From assembly GCA_964517495.1 (NCBI GenBank), contig CAZFER010000094.1, positions 1 through 19,378 on the forward strand: DNA of 19,378 bases. Direction: 5' to 3'. This document shows, piece after piece, positions 14,430-19,378 of this stretch (position 1 is the first letter of the stretch; every line of letters starts with the position of its first letter). The notes beneath the pieces were generated by a model. The model ran no database searches. It had not been told where the DNA came from and saw nothing but the letters and a program-made list of their open reading frames with translations. Made by a program: the position numbers and the translations under genes. This stretch comes from CAZFER01 sp964517495 (GTDB lineage: Bacteria; Hinthialibacterota; Hinthialibacteria; Hinthialibacterales; Hinthialibacteraceae).

Positions 14430-15724
14430 AGTGGGGTAATATCCCCGTTAAAGCGTTCTTCACGTTGATAAATTTGAAACTGGTTGTTATTATCTTTCTG
14501 ATCCGGCCCAATGCTGTAAAACTGCTTTCCGCGATTGTCAAAACGAAACGACGCATTGGATTGATTTTTCGCAAATGGGTCCATTGGTTCAGTCTCAAAA
14601 TAAACAGGAACCAACATCCGGGCTTTTGTGGGATACGATCCATTCTCCAGTTTATAAAGCCGTGAGGCAATCGATACCTTTGCCAGTCGATATTTGGCAG
14701 TAGCAATCAACTCTTTGGTCGTGGCATCGGCAAAACTACCCCAATAAATTTTATACATGATAGCATCAAAATGCCATCCAAACCCTAGCCGTTTCAAATA
14801 GTCCAAACCTTTGGTTTGATCCACTTCATCAACCACTCGTGCATCCTGGTCATCCGGTTGAGTTCGCGCCAGATGCGCCATCATTTGATGAAAATAGAAA
14901 CGTCCGCTTTTCCCTGGTTCGAGATCGATTTCCACATCGTCTTCTTTTGCTTCCTTTAAAATATGAATCGTTTCGATGGCGAGCGCTTGATCCATTAAAT
15001 CCTTATGGAGGGAATCATCCATACCTTTTAACGAAGATAAGACCTCTTTCAAATAAGATGGTTCATAGCACTGCGAAACAAGAAAAGTGGTACAATTCAG
15101 CGCCTGGTTCTCAAGCGTATAAGCAAATAGATGTTCAAGCACACTGCAATTTTTGGGACGCCTTAATAATCCCACAAAGGTGGAGTTGGCCTTAAAAGCC
15201 TGTTCCCATTCCTGTTTTTTCCCATAGATATAAGCTGATAATTTCAGTACATTAAGGCTATTTTTGATGGGCGTGAATGCGGTTTGCTCATTTCCTTGGG
15301 TTTTCAGCCAGTGAGTCCAGGCACAAAATTGATAATCCTCTCTCTGTTCCAAATCAAGTAGTTTTTGAATAAACGGTTGAACCTTTTCCAAGAATTTCGT
15401 GGCCACTTCCCATTCCGTTGGAGAAAGTTCCTTTCTCTCTTCCAATTTTTTGATATAATCGGAACTTAAATTTTCAACATCCAAATCACGATATAATTCC
15501 ATCACCAATTGCACTGTATTCAATAATTCCTCAGGGTACACCTTCGCCTCATACCATTCAGCAGGAAAGTCCACTTCCGTTGAAAAGAAACGATTCATCT
15601 CCTTCAGTTCCTTTTCCGAATACAATCCCCTCACCCAATAGGTCGCCGTTACCCGTAGAGCGAGATATCCAACCAAGAAGAATAAAAAGACACCTATAAT
15701 GACAAATACACATCCTTTTTTCAT
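14420..15724 (-). CDS. Membrane-anchored protein with pseudopilin-like C-terminus, function unknown
   Basis: 434 residues from the ATG at 15722-15724, preceded by AAAGGA; a GTG nine codons earlier (15749-15751) is possible but has no better signal. Residues 1-25 form one transmembrane helix (MKKGCVFVIIGVFLFFLVGY), leaving most of the chain outside the cytoplasm. The body (about 40-330) is helix-rich and charged, without a family that I recognise. The last 100 residues resemble the globular end of type II secretion pseudopilins or related proteins: RLAKVSIASRLYKLENGSYP, LVPVYFETEPMDPF, FYSIGPDQKDNNN. The N-terminus lacks the pilin cleavage motif (G-F-T-L-x-E), so it is not a standard pseudopilin. 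It sits 35 bp upstream of the Gfo/Idh/MocA gene on the same strand and may share its transcript. Confidence 0.8.
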   Translation of the reverse strand: MKKGCVFVIIGVFLFFLVGYLALRVTATYWVRGLYSEKELKEMNRFFSTEVDFPAEWYEAKVYPEELLNTVQLVMELYRDLDVENLSSDYIKKLEERKELSPTEWEVATKFLEKVQPFIQKLLDLEQREDYQFCAWTHWLKTQGNEQTAFTPIKNSLNVLKLSAYIYGKKQEWEQAFKANSTFVGLLRRPKNCSVLEHLFAYTLENQALNCTTFLVSQCYEPSYLKEVLSSLKGMDDSLHKDLMDQALAIETIHILKEAKEDDVEIDLEPGKSGRFYFHQMMAHLARTQPDDQDARVVDEVDQTKGLDYLKRLGFGWHFDAIMYKIYWGSFADATTKELIATAKYRLAKVSIASRLYKLENGSYPTKARMLVPVYFETEPMDPFAKNQSNASFRFDNRGKQFYSIGPDQKDNNNQFQIYQREERFNGDITPLLY

Positions 15725-15757
15725 AAAAACCAATCCTTTATTCAAACTCACACTGCT

Positions 15758-15786
15758 TTCTTATCAGAAATTTCCCCACATGTCAA
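15758..15786 (-). promoter_or_regulatory. Candidate promoter of the 15724 gene
   Basis: Minus strand: a perfect -35 TTGACA (15781-15786) with a weak -10 TAAGAA (15758-15763) at 17 bases. A perfect TATAAT further upstream (15820-15825) lacks a matching -35. Either could drive the gene. Confidence 0.35.
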
Positions 15787-15859
15787 AACATACAATAAAT
15801 ACGCGTTCATTCTAATCCCATTATAAGAGGTATTTGATTCATAACGTCCCGTCAATTTT

Positions 15860-15897
15860 CATAAAATAAAAGCCCATCTCTGGGTGGAGATGGGCTT
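15860..15897 (-). terminator. Intrinsic terminator of the CreD operon
   Basis: Perfect 11-bp stem AAGCCCATCTC / GAGATGGGCTT (15870-15880 and 15887-15897) around a 6-base loop. On the minus strand it is followed by TTTTATTTTAT. It lies 24 bp after the creD stop (15922), so it closes the four-gene operon and isolates the next gene. Confidence 0.88.
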
Positions 15898-15921
15898 ATC
15901 GTTTTATTGGAGAAGGAAGTG

Positions 15922-17274
15922 TTATATCTTCATCGAAAACCAATCGATCTTTCTGGTTAAATACATAATTGCTGCGAGGATCACGAATAAGCCAATCGAG
16001 CCTATTAGCAGCGAATAATCCTGGTTCATTAACAAAATATAGAGATAGCCATATAACAGGGTGGTTACTGCCGCCATGATTGCCCCTCGCGGAGTGCTCT
16101 TCAATACAGCGATGCAATAGGTGGATATCAATGCAACCACGGAAACACTGGCAAGAATATAGGCGCCAGTAAAACCGATATGTTCAGAGAGCGATAACTC
16201 CAATAAATAAAACAAACACATTCCAACACCAACAAATAGATATTGGATGGAGTGAACACGAACATGGATCAGCACTTCAAAAAGCCAAAGAGCGGCAAAC
16301 GTCAATACCAAAAACAGCATGGCATATTTTATGCTTCTTTGTGCCATTCGATATTGATCCACCGGTGTGATAAACCGAACACCGAATAAGGAAGAAGCGA
16401 TTTTGTGTTCAATATTGGAATCGCTTCCGTATTGGTTTCGCCATGTTTGTGCATATCCCCTGCCTAGAAATGGTATTATCCAGTTTGCACTAAATCCATC
16501 TTCATTGAGGTATCGTTCTGTGGGAAGCCAGTTGCCCTGAAAACTGGGGGCATTCCAATTTGATTGTAAATTTACCTTCGTATCCCGCCCAAATGGTGCG
16601 AAAAATATCCCCTGGCTGCCATTCGACTTGAGAGGGAAAGCAAACGTGAACCGCTCTCCCTCAAAATGGTTTTCCAGATCGGCATGAATTCCCGTATGTC
16701 CGCCACCATACTCACCTACACCAGGCATAAAACTGATTGGCTCCCCGTTCCAGGTGAGTGATACTTGATTGGTTATCGCCCGTGCATCGGATATACGAAC
16801 TGTCAAATGCGCCCGATCCCATAGAATCTGGTTTGGATCAATTCCCCAATCCGAAAAATCGGGTCGGGAAAATTCACCTTTAACTTGGAGGTCCATTCGA
16901 TAGATCGGAACCTTGTAGATTCCACGATAGCGGATTTCACACTCAGCCGTGCCATCAATCGTCAGTTCCTGAGGCAAAAAGTTGGCATGATGAATTTCTT
17001 TGCGTGTTGTGACATTGCCGTCTTTGTCCTTTTCCTTAATTTCAACGAAATAGGGGACTGTCACTAATGGGCCAATTATGGTTTGTTGCTCGCCCCATTT
17101 TGAAGTGATGTCCCGGGTCGCTTCATGTTTTCTTGCCTGGCGTTCTCCAATAATCGTGTTGATCATAACAATCGGAATCTGAAGCAAAAGGATTAAAAAA
17201 GCCACAAGAAGAATCCGAATAAAAGGTGATTTTCTAACCGAATCTAAAAACCCAATGATACCAGTGCTATCCAT
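15922..17274 (-). CDS. creD: CreD-family inner-membrane protein
   Basis: 450 residues, the usual CreD length. An N-terminal helix (about 17-40, IRILLVAFLILLLQIPIVMI) is followed directly by the family's IGERQARKHEATRDITSKWG motif and GPLVTVPY, then a large periplasmic domain (about 60-320) and five or so C-terminal helices (about 325-445). GVRFITPVDQYRMAQRSIKY before the first of these is also diagnostic. CreD's biochemical role is not settled; in Enterobacteria it is part of the CreBC regulon, and its loss affects envelope and beta-lactam phenotypes. No CreBC genes are near; instead it is last in an operon with a winged-helix regulator and uppS, consistent with cell-envelope maintenance. GGGGA precedes the ATG by 6-7 bases. 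A strong terminator follows. Confidence 0.93.
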   Translation of the reverse strand: MDSTGIIGFLDSVRKSPFIRILLVAFLILLLQIPIVMINTIIGERQARKHEATRDITSKWGEQQTIIGPLVTVPYFVEIKEKDKDGNVTTRKEIHHANFLPQELTIDGTAECEIRYRGIYKVPIYRMDLQVKGEFSRPDFSDWGIDPNQILWDRAHLTVRISDARAITNQVSLTWNGEPISFMPGVGEYGGGHTGIHADLENHFEGERFTFAFPLKSNGSQGIFFAPFGRDTKVNLQSNWNAPSFQGNWLPTERYLNEDGFSANWIIPFLGRGYAQTWRNQYGSDSNIEHKIASSLFGVRFITPVDQYRMAQRSIKYAMLFLVLTFAALWLFEVLIHVRVHSIQYLFVGVGMCLFYLLELSLSEHIGFTGAYILASVSVVALISTYCIAVLKSTPRGAIMAAVTTLLYGYLYILLMNQDYSLLIGSIGLFVILAAIMYLTRKIDWFSMKI

Positions 17275-17310
17275 GATATTCCCCTTTTCGGATTATATAT
17301 AAGACATCAT

Positions 17311-18039
17311 TTATGATGCGGCTTTGACGGCCCCAAAACGCCGTGTTCGCCCCTTAAAATCTTCCACCGCGGTCCGCAAGTCTTGTTCGCTGAACTCTGG
17401 CCACATGCGCTGGGTAAAATGAAGTTCAGCATACGCACACTCCCACAACAGGAAATCACTCAACCGTTGTTCCCCTGCTGTCCGAATCAACAAATCCACA
17501 TCCGGCGCCCGGTCGTTGGAATGAATCACCTCTCCCAGTACCTCAGCGAAATTTTCCCGTGTGATATCGCCATTTCCGTAAAACCGTTTGGCTGTTTGCA
17601 AAATTGAATCCCGGGATGAGTAATCAATGGCAATCCGTAAATGCAATCGCTGCCCTCCAAGTGTCGCCCATTCTGCAGATCGAATTGCGGTTCGCAAAGG
17701 CAGCGATAGCCTGTCTCTTCGCCCGATAACACTCAATCGAATGCCGTTCTGGATACAGTTCAGTTTTTCCTGTTGTAAATAGTCATGAAATAATCCCATG
17801 AGCTGACTCACTTCTGCATCCGGGCGGTGCCAGTTATCCGACGAAAAGGCATAAAGCGTTAAAGTGGTGATCCCCAAATCGGGAGCGGCTTCCACCGTGC
17901 GCCGAACCGCTTTCGATCCTTCACGGTGACCCTCGCTGCGTGATAAATTTTGTTGTTGGGCCCATCGGCCATTTCCATCCATAATGATCGCCACATGAAA
18001 TGGTTGTTCAAGCAATATTTGCAAAGTACTTTGCATCAT
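17311..18039 (-). CDS. uppS: Undecaprenyl/polyprenyl diphosphate synthase (cis-prenyltransferase)
   Basis: 242 residues from the ATG at 18037-18039, chosen because GGAGAGG lies 6 bases upstream; the longer TTG start would place this site inside the gene. Motifs of cis-prenyltransferases appear in order: HVAIIMDGNGRWA (15-27, catalytic Asp21), GHREGSKAVR (38-47), LTLYAFSSDNWHRP (60-73), IDYSSRDSI (138-146), and IRTAGEQRLSDFLLWE (185-200). The last is usually RTxGExRxSNF; Asn is Asp here. The enzyme condenses isopentenyl diphosphates onto farnesyl diphosphate to make the C55 carrier for peptidoglycan and O-glycans. It usually neighbours cdsA, frr or dxr, but here sits between a winged-helix regulator (21 bp gap) and creD (36 bp gap), so it could be a stress-linked or second copy. 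A 16-base palindrome overlaps its first codons. Confidence 0.93.
   Translation of the reverse strand: MMQSTLQILLEQPFHVAIIMDGNGRWAQQQNLSRSEGHREGSKAVRRTVEAAPDLGITTLTLYAFSSDNWHRPDAEVSQLMGLFHDYLQQEKLNCIQNGIRLSVIGRRDRLSLPLRTAIRSAEWATLGGQRLHLRIAIDYSSRDSILQTAKRFYGNGDITRENFAEVLGEVIHSNDRAPDVDLLIRTAGEQRLSDFLLWECAYAELHFTQRMWPEFSEQDLRTAVEDFKGRTRRFGAVKAAS
18020..18035. promoter_or_regulatory. 16-bp palindrome at the uppS start, possible operator
   Basis: TGCAAAGTACTTTGCA is a perfect palindrome overlapping the first codons of uppS. Its core AAGTACTT recurs in the presumed promoter of the same operon at 19084-19091. The operon encodes a winged-helix regulator, so shared autoregulatory sites are a reasonable guess; in-gene chance palindromes of this length are not rare enough to exclude. 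Confidence 0.3.
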
Positions 18040-18060
18040 AAAGCACCTCTCCAAAAAAAA

Positions 18061-18462
18061 TTAAGTATCTTTCATTGTTTTTATCAACGACTCCATATGC
18101 GACAGGTAACGTTCCAACGCTTTTTTCCCTGTCTGGGTCAATGTATATTCGGTTTTCGGAGTTCGCCCATCAAACGATTTTTTGCATTCAATATATTCCG
18201 CCTCTTCCAGCCGGCGGGCGTGGACGCTCAGGTTGCCATCGGTGGTGTTCACAATGCGCTTCAGTTCATTAAAACTCAGCGAGGTGTTCACAGCCAATGC
18301 GCTGACAATCCCCAGGCGAATCCGTTCATGGATTAAACGGTCCAGCTGCGACGTATCTGCATGGATAGAAGAACGATGCACCACCCGTATTTCCTCTTTT
18401 GTTGTGGGCGTCTGTTGTTTTGCCGTTTTTTGTTTTTTAAGCGGACTTTGTTTACCCACCAT
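18061..18462 (-). CDS. Winged-helix transcriptional regulator
   Basis: 133 residues. A basic, Lys/Gln/Thr-rich, probably disordered tail (1-35) is followed by a winged helix (about 40-125): IRLGIVSALAVNTSLSFNEL, the recognition-helix region TDGNLSVHARRLEEAEYIEC, the wing KKSFDGRTPKTEYTLTQTG and a last helix. This is the ArsR/MarR-like 'winged helix DNA-binding domain' (HTH_34-type) pattern; the T-D-G-N-L-S-x-H segment is characteristic. No metal-binding or receiver features are seen. The ATG overlaps the upstream gene by 11 bp, with AGGAGG unusually close (one base before ATG); GTG as second codon is an alternative start. Likely autoregulator of the membrane-protein/regulator/uppS/creD operon (inference). 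Confidence 0.88.
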   Translation of the reverse strand: MVGKQSPLKKQKTAKQQTPTTKEEIRVVHRSSIHADTSQLDRLIHERIRLGIVSALAVNTSLSFNELKRIVNTTDGNLSVHARRLEEAEYIECKKSFDGRTPKTEYTLTQTGKKALERYLSHMESLIKTMKDT

Positions 18463-19051
18463 GCCTCCTGGCGATAATCACACCAAATAGTATATGAAAG
18501 AATCCGAATCCAACTCCCAATAACCGATTTCCCCATTCAACTGGCACCCAAAGGGTTAAAATACCCAGGGCTATAAAACAAAACCCCATTACCGGTACGA
18601 CACGAACGGAGAAAACCCCACCGGTTACCACTCCAATCCCGTATAATGACATCCAAGCACCGGGCAGGATGCTGATCATATCATGCTGATATAAAATCAC
18701 AGTAAAGGGAATCCCTACCAGAATCGGGGTGAACAAATTGAGCAAAAACCGCCAGCCTGAACCCGAATAAAGCGATAGATAAACCCGCTTGGCTTTTTGT
18801 TTCATAAATAAAAAGCCCAGAGTGCAGGCAATTCCCGCTTCGATCATCCAAATCCAGAGCCAATACTCTGTCTCCCAATATTGTTCTGTGATGAAGGCTG
18901 TCAGTATCGCCGTACAGCCCATCAACACCGTTCCCCATCCCGGAACGGCTGTAAACGAAGCTGACCGTTCCATCACATCCCTAATAAACCGCAGATCATT
19001 GACGGCATGGGTATGCAGAGCCGTTGGGTTATCGCTGGGAGTTGATACCAT
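18452..19051 (-). CDS. Multi-pass membrane protein, first gene of uppS-creD operon
   Basis: 199 residues from the ATG at 19049-19051, preferred because GGAAGGG lies 6 bases before it; an ATG five codons earlier has no such site. A soluble N-terminus (about 1-30, ALHTHAVNDLRFIRDVMERS, SFTAVPGWG) is followed by about five hydrophobic segments (roughly 40-55, 65-85, 105-125, 130-155, 165-190), interrupted by a basic loop MKQKAKRVYLSLYSGSGWRF. I do not know a function; the ALHxHAxxxLRFIRxxMERxxxFTAVPGWG start looks like a conserved uncharacterised family. Its 3' end overlaps the winged-helix gene, implying translational coupling and perhaps a sensor/regulator pair in which the membrane protein restrains or informs the DNA-binding protein (inference). 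Confidence 0.85.
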   Translation of the reverse strand: MVSTPSDNPTALHTHAVNDLRFIRDVMERSASFTAVPGWGTVLMGCTAILTAFITEQYWETEYWLWIWMIEAGIACTLGFLFMKQKAKRVYLSLYSGSGWRFLLNLFTPILVGIPFTVILYQHDMISILPGAWMSLYGIGVVTGGVFSVRVVPVMGFCFIALGILTLWVPVEWGNRLLGVGFGFFHILFGVIIARRHGG

Positions 19052-19083
19052 TTTCTTCCCTTCCATATTATCTAATATACACC

Positions 19084-19104
19084 AAGTACTTTATGAAATA
19101 AAGT
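19084..19104. promoter_or_regulatory. Overlapping palindromes upstream of the uppS-creD operon
   Basis: AAGTACTT (19084-19091) overlaps the inverted repeat ACTTTAT-GAA-ATAAAGT (19088-19104), 33-53 bases before the first gene's chosen ATG (19051). A GATAAT-like -10 lies between, so a bound repressor would cover the promoter. Candidate operator for the operon's own winged-helix protein. Confidence 0.4.
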
Positions 19105-19378
19105 GCAGAATACAAAAAAATCCTGCGCTTCTACCTTGGCGTCAGCAATTTGTGTTGGGTGAAATCGATGCCCCTATCAAACCACGGACACAAAAAGAAT
19201 AAGCACCACTGATAAACATAACGTCCTAGCAGACCTCTACCTCTGAACTGGCTGTGGTAGAGAGCGTTTTTCTTGTGTTTAGTTTTTTCCTTTCTTGTGA
19301 TTATTTTTATTCATCATTGCGAATTTGTTTCGGGGCGCCCCGGTTTTTAATTCGGGGGGTGCCGTCGATTTATCCTAT
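19105..19378. other. Right end: no recognisable gene
   Basis: Short frames only. A plus-strand frame through 19105-19199 (ending APIKPRTQKE*) continues an overlapping shadow and has no start of its own. The segment contains a possible plus-strand terminator (19235-19270), a T-rich tract (about 19270-19310) and a 12-base GC palindrome CGGGGCGCCCCG (19331-19342) followed by GTTTTT. Confidence 0.5.
19235..19270 (+). terminator. Possible plus-strand terminator
   Basis: CTCTACC (19235-19241) pairs with GGTAGAG (19256-19262) across a 14-base loop, followed by AGCG and TTTTT. Stem is short and loop large, so strength is doubtful. No plus-strand gene feeding it is recognised in the window. Confidence 0.35.

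Noticed and set aside
19331..19342. CGGGGCGCCCCG as an intrinsic terminator
   Set aside because: The palindrome leaves almost no loop; the realistic stem is about 4 bp. Kept only as an oddity.
1..19378. CRISPR array, rRNA genes, complete insertion sequence or replication origin
   Set aside because: No spaced direct repeats, rRNA signatures, transposase with terminal repeats or DnaA-box cluster were seen on either strand.

Overview
The window reads as a chromosomal scaffold piece from a Gram-negative, probably uncultured bacterium. Moderate-to-low GC, a lipobox lipoprotein, an O-antigen-ligase-like protein, CreD, a Tat-exported Gfo/Idh/MocA protein and a large periplasmic-propeller sensor kinase support this. 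That gene mix is common in environmental genomes of the PVC/FCB neighbourhood and similar candidate phyla; the placement is inference and cannot be fixed without a tree. A run of 100 Ns (9029-9128) shows that this is a draft assembly.

Left part (1-5377, minus strand): a truncated lipoprotein, then a cluster of toxin-antitoxin debris (two intact antitoxin genes, pieces of at least two PIN-type toxins), a NusG/RfaH-like elongation factor, a 721-residue O-antigen ligase/polymerase-like protein, and a decayed tyrosine recombinase 111 bp downstream of a tRNA-Thr(UGU) gene. The order tRNA, integrase, accessory cargo suggests the remains of an AT-rich island inserted at the tRNA 3' end. No second att copy was seen in the window.

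Centre (5449-8789, minus strand): a probable operon with a good sigma70-type promoter starting almost at the first codon. It encodes an APH-fold small-molecule kinase, an enolase paralogue lacking the usual active-site histidine, and, 100 bp further on, an exported or anchored alpha/beta-hydrolase. The kinase/enolase pair is the best candidate here for an uncharacterised phospho-metabolite pathway.

8750-9965 holds the scaffold gap, whose flanks carry the same 15 bases, and the plus-strand remains of a BNR/sialidase-like gene fused by deletion to the 3' part of a MoaD/ThiS-family gene.

Right part (9966-19051, minus strand): two clusters. The first has a membrane-anchored protein with a pseudopilin-like C-terminus, a Tat-signal Gfo/Idh/MocA protein and a propeller/Y_Y_Y histidine kinase 6 bp downstream. 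The second is a compact four-gene operon of a multi-pass membrane protein, a winged-helix regulator, an undecaprenyl-diphosphate-synthase homologue and CreD. It ends in a clear intrinsic terminator and starts under a palindrome-rich promoter region whose core recurs at the uppS start. Beyond it, 19105-19378 holds no recognisable gene.
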